IMG/VR virus record: IMGVR_UViG_3300036804_000200
Location: 1 to 39,647 of that record
Origin: a virus
Strand: one strand, 5' to 3'
DNA: 39,647 bases
Both the position numbers and the translations under genes were made by a program. Below are positions 25,402-31,713 of this stretch, in pieces. Numbering within the stretch: the first letter of the stretch is position 1; every line of letters starts with the position of its first letter. Below the pieces are notes generated by a model. That model worked only from the letters and a program-made list of their open reading frames with translations, did no database searches and had not been told where the DNA came from.

Positions 25402-25995
25402 ATGGCCCCAAAGACACTGCCCCCCCGTCGGCTGAACAATCTCCACGAGCGCGAGCACGAGTACATCACCTACGAGGAGTTCAAGATGATCCGGCGGGCG
25501 GCCGGTTCGATCGGCCGGCACCCGCACCGGGATTCGATGATGATCCTGATGGCATTCCGGCACGGCCTCCGCGCCGCCGAGCTGGTCCGCCTGAAGTGGG
25601 CCCAGCTCGATCTGGAGCGCCGCATCATCGACGTCCACCGGGTCAAGAAGGGCAAGCGGAGCACACACGATCTCTCCGTCGAGGAGGCGAAGGGCCTGCG
25701 CAAGCTGGCCCCCGAGCTGGACCGGGCCGGCTTCGTTTTCAAGACGGAGCGCATGGGCCCATTCACCACGAACGGTTTCTTCAAAATCGTCCAGCGCGCT
25801 GGTCAGGAGGCTGGGTACGCAAAGCCGCTTCACCCGCACATGTTTCGCCACGGCTGCGGGTACCACATGACCAACAAGGGCGTGGACATCCGGGTCATCC
25901 AGGACTGGCTGGGCCATCGGAACATCCAGCACACGGTGCGCTACACCGAGCTCTCACCGAATCGGCTCCGCGGTGCGTTCCCGGATGAAGAGTGA
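25402..25995 (+). CDS. Small tyrosine recombinase, FimB/FimE-size (197 aa)
   Basis: Complete tyrosine recombinase catalytic core without an N-terminal SAM-like arm-binding domain. Active-site residues: Arg57 in FRHGLRAAEL, Lys83 or Lys85 in KKGKRS, His146 and Arg149 in HPHMFRHG, His172 in WLGHRNIQ, and Tyr181 in RYTEL. Short recombinases of this size include fimbrial invertases and some phage integrases. Start ATG 25402 (GGGAGAG 6 bp upstream) is preferred over the frame opening at 25315. Its stop faces the RHH gene at 26104 across an inverted-repeat terminator. A second, longer integrase is present. Confidence 0.85.
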   Translation: MAPKTLPPRRLNNLHEREHEYITYEEFKMIRRAAGSIGRHPHRDSMMILMAFRHGLRAAELVRLKWAQLDLERRIIDVHRVKKGKRSTHDLSVEEAKGLRKLAPELDRAGFVFKTERMGPFTTNGFFKIVQRAGQEAGYAKPLHPHMFRHGCGYHMTNKGVDIRVIQDWLGHRNIQHTVRYTELSPNRLRGAFPDEE

Positions 25996-26013
25996 GCGCC
26001 GGATGCAAAGCGG

Positions 26014-26059
26014 TGAAAAATCGGCCCCCTCCCCTCCCCCGGCATCGGGGCAGGGGGGC
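26014..26059 (-). terminator. GC-rich hairpin terminator between convergent genes
   Basis: Imperfect hairpin with C-rich left arm (about 26024-26041) and G-rich right arm (26046-26059), preceded on the plus strand by GAAAAAT, which is a run of U after the hairpin on the minus strand. It would end transcripts from the RHH gene leftward, and may also stop rightward transcription from the recombinase. Confidence 0.5.
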
Positions 26060-26103
26060 TGCTCGGACCGCTTGCCCAGGCGGCAGACTTTCAACCGGAA
26101 AAC

Positions 26104-26367
26104 CTACGCCGCTTCGCTGTCTTCACCGGTGGTTTGTTCAAATGCTGCTTTGATGGCCCGATCCGTTTTGTACTTCGATAGGGACTGATCGAGCAGCACT
26201 TCCGCAAAGCGACATTTGCTGGTCCGTTGGGCCTTCGCCTGTGCGGTTAAACGCACATCCAGGCTTAGCGGAACGCTCAGGTGCAGATTCGCCAGAGGAC
26301 CCCGGATGCGGGTCGGTTTGGCCGTTGGTTCCAGTGTTTCTTCGATCGCCGGTTTTGCTCTGGCCAT
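26104..26367 (-). CDS. Ribbon-helix-helix-like DNA-binding protein (87 aa)
   Basis: N-terminal basic region, then LHLSVPLSLDVRLTAQAKAQ, a strand-helix-helix pattern typical of CopG/Arc-type proteins, followed by a second helix (CRFAEVLLDQSLSKYK). Start ATG 26367 has GGGGAC about 7 bp upstream. Together with the other RHH protein at 28424-28624 it may form part of the lysogeny control or an antitoxin-like regulator; no toxin partner is visible next to it. Confidence 0.6.
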   Translation of the reverse strand: MARAKPAIEETLEPTAKPTRIRGPLANLHLSVPLSLDVRLTAQAKAQRTSKCRFAEVLLDQSLSKYKTDRAIKAAFEQTTGEDSEAA

Positions 26368-26433
26368 GGTTGTCCCCTTTGTCGATTTCAACCCTGTCGG
26401 ATAATCTCTTATCGGCTCGGGGGACAAGCGTCG

Positions 26434-26478
26434 AAAAAGAAAAGGCCCTGGTCAGGTCGGGGGACCTGCCAAGGCCTT
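26434..26478 (-). terminator. Rho-independent terminator (minus strand)
   Basis: Stem arms 26442-26458 and 26463-26478 pair nearly perfectly (AAGGCC, TGG and CAGGTC against their complements) around a GGGG loop. The plus strand carries AAAAAGAAAA just before the stem, giving a U-rich tail on the minus strand. It would stop leftward transcription entering from the coiled-coil gene. Confidence 0.8.
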
Positions 26479-26598
26479 TAACTGGGAGCGACCAGGCCGG
26501 GGACTAGCACCGCGGCGTGGCTGATCGCTGGGGCTAGTACCTCCAGCGGCCGGCGAGCATAGATTGGCCCCCGGATTCCGTCCAGATCACTGCTCACG

Positions 26599-26636
26599 AA
26601 AAACGCCAGGCCCCGCAGAGGAAACAGGGCCTGGCG
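26599..26636 (-). terminator. Rho-independent terminator after the 105-aa gene (minus strand)
   Basis: Perfect 10-bp stem (CGCCAGGCCC at 26604-26613 with GGGCCTGGCG at 26627-26636) and AAAAA just before it on the plus strand, which gives a U-tract on the minus strand. It lies 35 bp downstream of the 105-aa gene stop, making a second terminator in tandem with the one at 26434-26478. Confidence 0.85.
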
Positions 26637-26671
26637 CCCACGGGACTCACGTCCCCGGCCATCGTGGCCCA

Positions 26672-26989
26672 TCAGCTCGACGGCGGCGAGCTCGGCACCG
26701 GTGTCGACCCGGCGGTAGGGATGACGTTGGTGATGTAGTCGGGGGTTGCCCCCGGCGCGGCCGTGAAGACGGTCACGAAGCTGCCGTCAGGCGAGACTTC
26801 CGCGACGGGGCCGCTGACCACCAGGGCGGCGCCCAGGGCGCTCTGGTCGGTCATCTGCTGGCCCTGGTCAGTGACCTGCTGGGCGGTGTCCGTTGCCAGC
26901 TTCTGCTGATCCGCGCTGATCGCGGCCGCGTCCGTGCCCAGCGTCGTTGCATCCGTGTTCACCGCATTGATGAGATCTTGCACCGTCAT
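26672..26989 (-). CDS. Coiled-coil protein with Pro/Ser tail, moron-like (105 aa)
   Basis: Helical N-terminal half rich in Ala/Thr/Gln (TVQDLINAVNTDATTLGTDA, SADQQKLATDTAQQVTDQGQ), then beta-like DGSFVTVFTAAPG and a Pro/Ser-rich end. Start ATG 26989 with GGAG 7 bp upstream. It is framed by its own possible promoter (27040-27069) and two strong terminators downstream, so it can be expressed independently of neighbours, as in prophage cargo (moron) genes. Function unknown. Confidence 0.6.
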   Translation of the reverse strand: MTVQDLINAVNTDATTLGTDAAAISADQQKLATDTAQQVTDQGQQMTDQSALGAALVVSGPVAEVSPDGSFVTVFTAAPGATPDYITNVIPTAGSTPVPSSPPSS

Positions 26990-27039
26990 TGAAAACTTCT
27001 CCGGTCCGGTTGAGTTGAGGGAAATGAACGGACGGGAGA

Positions 27040-27069
27040 ACTTTATCATCCGGTGTCGTGAAGGGCCAA
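27040..27069 (-). promoter_or_regulatory. Possible promoter for the 105-aa gene
   Basis: On the minus strand TTGGCC (27069-27064) and TAAAGT (27045-27040) are separated by 18 bp, with a TGA just before the -10 giving an extended -10 feature. The hexamers are partial matches only, so this is a plausible but unproven sigma-70 promoter. Confidence 0.35.
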
Positions 27070-27255
27070 TCTTTGGCGGCCCGATCCCTCGCAGGCTGAA
27101 CACACCAGCTCGACGTAGGTCCGGCCCTCATACTTTTCGTAATTGAGCGTGCGCCCGCAGAAGGCGAAGAAGCCCGCGGGCATCGTCCAGCGCTCGACCC
27201 AGACCAGGCGGCTCCCTTGCAGCGATCGCAGGTGTCGTTCATGGGTGTCACACAC
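27046..27255 (-). CDS. Zinc-ribbon-like small protein, possibly frameshifted (69 aa as read)
   Basis: The C-terminal half reads TYVELVCSACEGSGRQR, a CxxCxGxG zinc knuckle. In the -1-shifted frame just upstream, an ATG at 27242 begins MNDTCDRCKGAAW, supplying the other CxxCxG. Each frame alone holds only half a zinc ribbon, so a -1 shift near 27200-27206 would restore a coherent ~66-aa DnaJ-like ribbon. I therefore treat this as a real but possibly frameshifted gene; an assembly indel is equally possible. Confidence 0.45.
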   Translation of the reverse strand: MCDTHERHLRSLQGSRLVWVERWTMPAGFFAFCGRTLNYEKYEGRTYVELVCSACEGSGRQRLALHDTG

Positions 27256-27282
27256 TCTGCAGAGTAGAGATATCCGTTCACC

Positions 27283-27615
27283 TCAGAGCATCGCCGGCAG
27301 CTCGCGCCAGGTCTTGGGCTTGGGTTCCTCGGCCGGCTTGGGGTCTGGAAAGTAGAGCGCCTCGGAAGTCGCCACTGGGATGCCCGATCGATTGGCGGCC
27401 TCCTGGGCCGGGATAGGTTGGCAAACTGCCATTCCCTCGTAACCGACGAATGGAACGGGAACAGAGAACCGCATCTGACCCTGCCCGATGAGCCGCACTC
27501 CGGGAACGAGCGTAATCTCCATTGCCTGACGAAGGCAATTAAATGCGACGTTGCCCACCGGCGTGCCATCCTCGGTCCGGACCGTACTGCCGTTTTCATC
27601 AATCAGCAGCTTCAT
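27283..27615 (-). CDS. Hypothetical protein (110 aa)
   Basis: Not recognised. N-terminal KLLIDENGSTVRTEDGTPVG suggests a strand-turn-strand start; the middle contains VPVPFVGYEGMAVC; the C-terminus is Pro/Lys-rich (DPKPAEEPKPKTW). ATG 27615 has AAAGGAG about 8 bp upstream, a convincing ribosome site. It belongs to the leftward cluster of small genes downstream of the RHH repressor. Confidence 0.6.
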   Translation of the reverse strand: MKLLIDENGSTVRTEDGTPVGNVAFNCLRQAMEITLVPGVRLIGQGQMRFSVPVPFVGYEGMAVCQPIPAQEAANRSGIPVATSEALYFPDPKPAEEPKPKTWRELPAML

Positions 27616-27708
27616 ATCAACGCTCCTTTGACTGGGGACCGGCGATCGTTCACTACCCTAGTGAACACGCAGGGGAAGTCTATCTCCCGGCTCGATGCCG
27701 GTCCAGTC

Positions 27709-27993
27709 TCACTTGGGCGACAATCGCATATAGCGATCGATCAGTTTGTCGCATGCCGGGCAGCGAAGCTCAGGTATCTCCTTGAGCTCCTCACCTACCA
27801 GTCGAGCGTACCCGATGTGCGACAACGCAATCTTGACCTCTTTCGCAATGTCTTCGCGAGCTCGTTTCGCTTCGTCGCTAGGGATGGATGCGTTCTGAAG
27901 CTTCTTGTGTGCGTTGCAAAGGCCGGAGTCACCACATCCGCCGGCAAAGATGGCGAGCGCGAGCAGCGAGAAAACTAACCTTCCCGTCGACAT
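27709..27993 (-). CDS. Probable lipoprotein with zinc knuckle (94 aa)
   Basis: Start ATG 27993 lies 1 bp after the stop of the upstream zinc-ribbon gene. Signal-like N-terminus (MSTGRLVFSLLALAIFAGGC) ends in a lipobox-like AGGC, so the mature protein may be lipid-anchored at Cys20. The remainder is helical with LRCPACDKLIDRYMRL near the end, a CxxC pair. A lipoprotein in a phage lysogeny cluster can be an exclusion or Rz1-like factor; I cannot decide which. Confidence 0.6.
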   Translation of the reverse strand: MSTGRLVFSLLALAIFAGGCGDSGLCNAHKKLQNASIPSDEAKRAREDIAKEVKIALSHIGYARLVGEELKEIPELRCPACDKLIDRYMRLSPK

Positions 27994-27994
27994 C

Positions 27995-28405
27995 TCACTT
28001 CCCCTTCTTCGGCGGCGCCTCTGTGACAATCACGCCCAGCGTCCTTCGATCGGCCTTATATCGCTTCCCGTCCAGGATGAGGGCCCGTGACTTCAGCGGC
28101 CACAGGGCCCAGTACAACGCCTTTCGAGCAGCCTTGTATTCTTCAGGATGTGTTTCCTGCATCGCCCTGGCGGCTTCCCACTGATGCACGACTTCGGTCG
28201 CACGCGCTCTCGCAAGCTTCTCCCATTCATCGGACGTCATTCCGCCCGTCTGAATCCCCAACCGCTCATCGCCATCGAGCCGGCCATGTGGCATGACTAG
28301 ATCCCGGCCACAGTTTCTGCAAGGCGCGCTCAGTCGGACTTCATCGGCCCTGAAGTGAAACTCCACTCCGCAGTAGGGGCACGGGAAGTGACGCTCCTGG
28401 GCCAT
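27995..28405 (-). CDS. Zinc-ribbon protein (136 aa)
   Basis: N-terminal zinc ribbon CPYCGVEFHF...CRNCGRDLV (two CxxC pairs at about 9-12 and 29-32), then a helical, charged body (EEYKAARKALYWALWPLKSR) and a basic, Lys-rich end. ATG 28405. The ribbon suggests binding to DNA, RNA or another protein. It is translationally linked to the downstream lipoprotein gene. No specific family. Confidence 0.6.
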   Translation of the reverse strand: MAQERHFPCPYCGVEFHFRADEVRLSAPCRNCGRDLVMPHGRLDGDERLGIQTGGMTSDEWEKLARARATEVVHQWEAARAMQETHPEEYKAARKALYWALWPLKSRALILDGKRYKADRRTLGVIVTEAPPKKGK

Positions 28406-28423
28406 GCTGACCTCTGGTGACAG

Positions 28424-28624
28424 TTACCCCGGCATGCGCTTGGGCATTGGTTTGGCAAAGCCGTCATCCTTGGCCTGATCGCGAAGGGCGAGATCGATCG
28501 CTGTCGTGGCCTGCACGCCCAGGAAGTCAGCGTATTCCTTCAGCCAATCCAGCCATGCCGGATCGCCCTTCAGCGCCATCAGTGACTTCTGTGGCTGTCG
28601 TTTAGTCGCCTTCACTCTCGGCAT
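28424..28624 (-). CDS. Small ribbon-helix-helix protein, candidate repressor (66 aa)
   Basis: Pattern KSLMALKGDPAWLDWLKEYA then a second helix (GVQATTAIDLALRDQAK) followed by GF and a basic Pro-rich tail matches an RHH family of about this size that is common in some GC-rich bacteria. Start ATG 28624 has GGGAGTGGGAC upstream. It is the first leftward gene beside a control region with GGTA half-sites 11 bp apart, the spacing used by Arc-type RHH repressors. It is therefore the best candidate for the lysogeny repressor; this is inference. Confidence 0.6.
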   Translation of the reverse strand: MPRVKATKRQPQKSLMALKGDPAWLDWLKEYADFLGVQATTAIDLALRDQAKDDGFAKPMPKRMPG

Positions 28625-28670
28625 GATGTCCCACTCCCCGAAGGCCCCGACGCGTCCTGCAACTATCAAG

Positions 28671-28676
28671 AGTATA
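28671..28676 (-). promoter_or_regulatory. Possible -10 of a leftward promoter for the RHH gene
   Basis: The minus strand reads TATACT at 28676-28671, a near-consensus -10, about 47 bp upstream of the RHH start. No good -35 is found at 16-18 bp. Two inverted GGTA half-sites (28675-28678 and 28686-28689) overlap this region, which would suit autoregulation. Confidence 0.35.
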
Positions 28677-28776
28677 CCTAAAACCTACCGCGATGGTAGC
28701 TATTCGCGGGCCCGCAGATCTGGCCGATAGAAAAAAGGTATCACTAAGGTATTGACTATAAGGTACCTCAGAGGTA
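28675..28776. promoter_or_regulatory. Operator array: GGTA half-sites in pairs 11 bp apart
   Basis: GGTA(T/C) occurs on the plus strand at 28737, 28748, 28762 and 28773, and its complement at 28675 and 28686, with a lone GGTA at 28695. Each pair is spaced exactly 11 bp start to start: 28675/28686, 28737/28748 and 28762/28773. The half-site consensus is roughly aaGGTAT. The last three plus-strand copies overlap the -35, spacer and -10 of the rightward promoter. This is a classic arrangement for cooperative RHH repressor dimers. Confidence 0.7.
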
Positions 28777-28780
28777 TATT
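28752..28780 (+). promoter_or_regulatory. Strong rightward early promoter
   Basis: TTGACT at 28752-28757, 17-bp spacer and TATATT at 28775-28780 give a near-consensus sigma-70 promoter on the plus strand. It faces the early genes, whose first start codon is 55 bp downstream. GGTA operators overlap it, so its use should be controlled by a repressor. Confidence 0.75.
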
Positions 28781-28834
28781 ACACGTGTTGGCCACGCGTG
28801 AGGGCCAAGGAATGAAACCAAAGGGAGCAATCAA

Positions 28835-28936
28835 ATGGCACGGATCATCAACAGACTGGCTGACCTCTCGATCGACATCTTCGTCTTCCTGACCGTCGTC
28901 AACACGATCATCGGCCTCCTGAACCGCGTCCTCTGA
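28835..28936 (+). CDS. Tiny hydrophobic protein (33 aa)
   Basis: First gene after the early promoter. Start ATG 28835 has GGGAG 7 bp upstream. The sequence (MARIINRLADLSIDIFVFLT, then VVNTIIGLLNRVL) forms one amphipathic or membrane-spanning helix. Very small early proteins of this kind can be antirepressor-like or host-takeover factors, but nothing specific can be claimed. Confidence 0.55.
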   Translation: MARIINRLADLSIDIFVFLTVVNTIIGLLNRVL

Positions 28937-28949
28937 GGAGCCGCCTCGG

Positions 28950-29117
28950 ATGAGAACCCTCAACGCCCTGGTCCACGTCCTGGGCCATCGGTTGCACGAG
29001 CTGGTCCGGCTCATCCTGGATTGCCAGGACGAGAAAGAGATGAAGCGGCTCCATCGCCGGCACCGCGAAGTCGAGAAGCTGCTCAGGGTTTTCGACCCCG
29101 GGCAGAAAACAAATTGA
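28950..29117 (+). CDS. Tiny basic helical protein (55 aa)
   Basis: ATG 28950 follows 13 bp after the previous stop with GAGGAG just upstream. The product is helical and rich in Arg, His and Lys (LGHRLHELVRLILDCQDEKE, MKRLHRRHREVEKLL). Its stop codon overlaps the start of a perfect hairpin at 29116-29146. Function unknown; a basic early protein may bind nucleic acid. Confidence 0.55.
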   Translation: MRTLNALVHVLGHRLHELVRLILDCQDEKEMKRLHRRHREVEKLLRVFDPGQKTN

Positions 29118-29146
29118 GCCGGCGGGAACCCACGCCCCGCCGGCTC
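29116..29146 (+). other. Perfect 11-bp stem-loop overlapping a stop codon
   Basis: GAGCCGGCGGG (29116-29126) pairs with CCCGCCGGCTC (29136-29146) around a 9-nt loop. The last two bases of the TGA stop of the 55-aa gene lie in the left arm. No T-run follows, so it is more likely an mRNA-stabilising or attenuating hairpin than a simple terminator. Confidence 0.65.
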
Positions 29147-29186
29147 CAGGACGGCCCTTCCCATCACTCACTTAGAAAGGACTGCA

Positions 29187-29477
29187 ATGCCTACCGTACG
29201 CGTCTCCTGGCCCACCTGCAACCCTTGGCCGCCGGGCCTGCTCCCTCTCGCTGCCCACCTGATTGCCGAAAACTACTCTGAGGTCGCGCGCCGAGAGATC
29301 CTCGAGTTCGCCCTGGCACACGGCCACTTGCCCCCCGTCGATTGGTTCGATTGCCCGGCCGACTATGCCGAGGCTTTCACTTTCTTTCCGTCGCCAGTCT
29401 CCGGCGGATCCTCGCAGTCCCAGTACACCGACGCCGAATGGGCCCGCCGCATGAAGGACCTGCCCGATGACTACTAA
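29187..29477 (+). CDS. Hypothetical early protein (96 aa)
   Basis: Not recognised. Contains a Pro/Trp-rich N-terminus (WPTCNPWPPGLLPLAAHL), a helix (AENYSEVARREILEFALAH), and an aromatic acidic tail (SQYTDAEWARRMKDLPDDY). ATG 29187 has AAAGGA about 6 bp upstream. The stop overlaps the following gene by 11 bp, consistent with co-translation in the early operon. Confidence 0.6.
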   Translation: MPTVRVSWPTCNPWPPGLLPLAAHLIAENYSEVARREILEFALAHGHLPPVDWFDCPADYAEAFTFFPSPVSGGSSQSQYTDAEWARRMKDLPDDY

Positions 29478-29877
29478 GCGACCGGCAGCAACCCAGGCCG
29501 ACAAGCGCGCTGACGACCGTTACGCCGCGTGGTGGGACCATCACCACGCGGACGAGCTCGACTCCCAGGCCGCCTCAGCCTCGGCCGCCATCCTCTGGCA
29601 TCGCCCCTACGTCAATCAACGGCTGCGGGCCCGGCTGGCGGAGCTCGCCGGCCAGTCCCCCCGCCATCCCGCCGCGCTGTACTACGACGCCTTCAAGACC
29701 GTCGGCCCCGGCACCGAGCGGCTGTTCGTGGACGCGAAAGGTGACTGGGTTCGCGAAGCCGACTCGGCCGTCTGGATGACCGAGGCCCAGGCCCAGGACC
29801 TCCGCCACAACTTCCCCTCCCTCGACTACGCCAAGATCTTTGTCTTCCAACCGACCGGAGAATTGATCCCATGGTGA
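29467..29877 (+). CDS. Hypothetical early protein (136 aa)
   Basis: Not recognised. Basic N-terminus, a His-rich segment (YAAWWDHHHADEL), helical centre, and ALYYDAFKTVGPGTERLFVD followed by Trp-rich DSAVWMTEAQAQDL near the end. ATG 29467 overlaps the previous gene; its end overlaps the Erf start by 7 bp. Early position upstream of Erf suggests a recombination or replication-associated role, but no motif supports it. Confidence 0.55.
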   Translation: MTTKRPAATQADKRADDRYAAWWDHHHADELDSQAASASAAILWHRPYVNQRLRARLAELAGQSPRHPAALYYDAFKTVGPGTERLFVDAKGDWVREADSAVWMTEAQAQDLRHNFPSLDYAKIFVFQPTGELIPW

Positions 29878-30761
29878 GCCTTCAGTCAGACTCGATCGAC
29901 CAGATTGCGACGGCGCTCAGCATCGCCCAGGGCGACATGGCGCCCTTGCACAAGAACGCCAAGAACGATTACATCGGCAACCGATTCGCCGATCTGTCAG
30001 CAGTCCGTGAGGTGTGCGTGACGGCCTTGAGCAAGAACCTGATTGCCGTGACCCAGATGATCCGCCCGCACGAAGGCGAGGCGCCGGCATTCACGGCCGC
30101 CAAGCCCCGCAAGGACAAGGACGGCAACACGCGCTACTTCGACGTGCCCGTGCAGATCCTGGGCTACCTGCGCACCCAGCTCACACACAGCTCCGGCCAG
30201 TGGTTCGCCTCGGAGCTGCCGATCGTGTGCAATTGGGGTGATCCTCACGCCCTGGGCGGTACCGTGACCTATCTCCGTCGCTACGCCCTGGCCGCCATGT
30301 GTGGCGTGGCCCAGGACGATGACGACGCCGAGAGTGCCAAGGGCCGCAACGGCCACGCCAAGAAGCAAGCCCAGGCCCCGCGGACGGATCGCTTCGAGGA
30401 TGCGACGCCGGTCAGCGTTGGGCGAGGGTCTCCCGACCCCGCCCCTGCCCCGACCGCAGGTCTCCCCTCTCCGGCCCCGGTGCCGGCCGCGATCGCCGCC
30501 GAGCTCCCCCAGTCCAACGGCCGCCGCGGTGCACCGGAGCGACCGCAGACGGGGTTGCAGCTCTCGACGTACTGTGGCGAGCAGAAGACGGATCCCGACC
30601 TCAAGCACTGGATCGTCGAGCGGTTCAAGCACCGCAGCTATCCGGTCCGCATCACCGAGTGGACCCCGGCCCAGGTCGAGGCCGCCTGGCCGGACATCCG
30701 CGATCACTTGCGGAAGAAACAGCTCACCGCTCAGATGCGCAGCGAACCCGTGTCCGTGTAG
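29871..30761 (+). CDS. erf: Erf-family single-strand annealing protein (296 aa)
   Basis: Recombinase that anneals complementary single strands during phage replication and circularisation. Diagnostic core: DYIGNRFADLSAVREVC at the N-terminus, THSSGQWFASELPIV around 105-119, and GGTVTYLRRYALAAMCGVAQ at 129-148 followed by DDDDAE, the strongest Erf signature. The C-terminal half has an Ala/Pro-rich linker and then a helical domain (DLKHWIVERFKHRSYPVRIT). ATG 29871 overlaps the previous stop. No exonuclease partner is recognised nearby. Confidence 0.88.
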   Translation: MVSLQSDSIDQIATALSIAQGDMAPLHKNAKNDYIGNRFADLSAVREVCVTALSKNLIAVTQMIRPHEGEAPAFTAAKPRKDKDGNTRYFDVPVQILGYLRTQLTHSSGQWFASELPIVCNWGDPHALGGTVTYLRRYALAAMCGVAQDDDDAESAKGRNGHAKKQAQAPRTDRFEDATPVSVGRGSPDPAPAPTAGLPSPAPVPAAIAAELPQSNGRRGAPERPQTGLQLSTYCGEQKTDPDLKHWIVERFKHRSYPVRITEWTPAQVEAAWPDIRDHLRKKQLTAQMRSEPVSV

Positions 30762-30768
30762 TCTTTCC

Positions 30769-30792
30769 AGCGCCGGGCCCGCCGCCGGCGCT
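30769..30792 (+). other. 8-bp stem-loop downstream of erf
   Basis: AGCGCCGG (30769-30776) pairs with CCGGCGCT (30785-30792) around an 8-nt loop, 8 bp after the Erf stop. Followed by a pyrimidine-rich stretch (CGTCCCCTTCTT), so weak termination or attenuation is possible. Confidence 0.5.
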
Positions 30793-30820
30793 CGTCCCCT
30801 TCTTAAGGATACCGTGAACC

Positions 30821-31048
30821 GTGACAGCTCGCGAAGCAACCTATGCCTCAATGGTCCTGAGCTACTTCCTTTGGGAGCGCCAGGGCGATGACACGTCAAA
30901 CCCGCCGTGCAGCCAGGCCGAGGCCTACGCGGCGGCCGTCGCGCTGGCTGGCGCGGCCGCTAAACGGCTTGAGAAACCGGACGTCCTGGCGGTCAATCCC
31001 GCCATCCGCATCAGTGCAGAGACGGTCTATGATCGTTGGCGCCTGTGA
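30821..31048 (+). CDS. Hypothetical early protein (75 aa)
   Basis: GTG start at 30821, with AAGGAT 12 bp upstream. Helical, Ala-rich product (EAYAAAVALAGAAAKRLEKP) ending in AETVYDRWRL. No family recognised; compact placement between Erf and the next small gene supports coding. Confidence 0.5.
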   Translation: MTAREATYASMVLSYFLWERQGDDTSNPPCSQAEAYAAAVALAGAAAKRLEKPDVLAVNPAIRISAETVYDRWRL

Positions 31049-31067
31049 CACCCGAGGAGCAACCCCA

Positions 31068-31337
31068 ATGAAGTTGTACAGAGTTCCGTTCAAGATCCAC
31101 CAGGCGAAGGCCCGCACGAAGGCCGCAGTCGCTTACTACCAGCGACTCATTGGCGACAATGCCTACGAGGTTCTCCCCGAGCCCGGGGCCAAAGCTGTCG
31201 AGTTCTGGGCGTCATCCAACGCCACCGCGATGTGTATACTCCAGGAGCTGGTCCTCCCGGGCGACCCGCGGGAAGTCAAAGGGCGGTCGATGGTGCGATA
31301 CTTCATCGTGGCCCAGAAGCCGGAGCCGTCCCAATGA
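31068..31337 (+). CDS. Hypothetical early protein (89 aa)
   Basis: ATG 31068 is chosen because GAGGAG lies 7 bp upstream; the open frame upstream of it is a shadow of the 75-aa gene. Mixed alpha/beta: KLYRVPFKIHQAKARTKAAV, then AVEFWASSNATAMCILQELV and SMVRYFIVAQKPEPSQ. Its stop overlaps the ATG of the next gene (ATGA). No family recognised. Confidence 0.6.
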   Translation: MKLYRVPFKIHQAKARTKAAVAYYQRLIGDNAYEVLPEPGAKAVEFWASSNATAMCILQELVLPGDPREVKGRSMVRYFIVAQKPEPSQ

Positions 31338-31576
31338 GCTACCGAACCATCGAAGTCATCACCTGCGACAAGTGCGGCGTGCGTCACCCCTTCGAGATCG
31401 AGGTCCAGTTCTCAATAGCCACGAGCTCGCAGCGGGAATCAATGACTCGGGCCGCGGTCGAGGCCGGCTGGACCTATCGGCCGCCGTCGACTCAGTTCCA
31501 CATCGTCACCTACGCGGAGCACTACTGCCCCGCCCACAATCCGGCCGGGAAGCGCCGGACCAAACGTCCCTCTTGA
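31334..31576 (+). CDS. Small zinc-finger protein (80 aa)
   Basis: Starts at ATG 31334 overlapping the previous stop. Metal-binding pattern: CDKCGVRHP near the N-terminus and HYCPAH near the C-terminus. The middle is a strand-rich segment (FEIEVQFSIATSSQRESMTR) and the end is basic (GKRRTKRPS). Likely a small nucleic-acid or protein-binding factor of the early operon. Confidence 0.6.
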   Translation: MSYRTIEVITCDKCGVRHPFEIEVQFSIATSSQRESMTRAAVEAGWTYRPPSTQFHIVTYAEHYCPAHNPAGKRRTKRPS

Positions 31577-31713
31577 GTTTTCCGGTACGGCGCGGCATGA
31601 TGCGCCGGTCGATGCTCGCGTGAGTGTCGATGAGACAGTGATGTCCAGCCGTTTGTTCGATCTAGGTTGGCAGCCCAGTTCGGCCTTTCGGCAAATCAAA
31701 AGGATTCAGAAAC

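Noticed and set aside
26478-26672. 64-aa minus-strand ORF
   Set aside because: It is made of the two terminator hairpins rather than coding-like sequence.
28700-29167. 155-aa minus-strand ORF
   Set aside because: It runs over the operator region and the two short rightward genes, and has no ribosome site or motif.
29997-30899. 300-aa minus-strand ORF
   Set aside because: Antisense shadow of the Erf gene.
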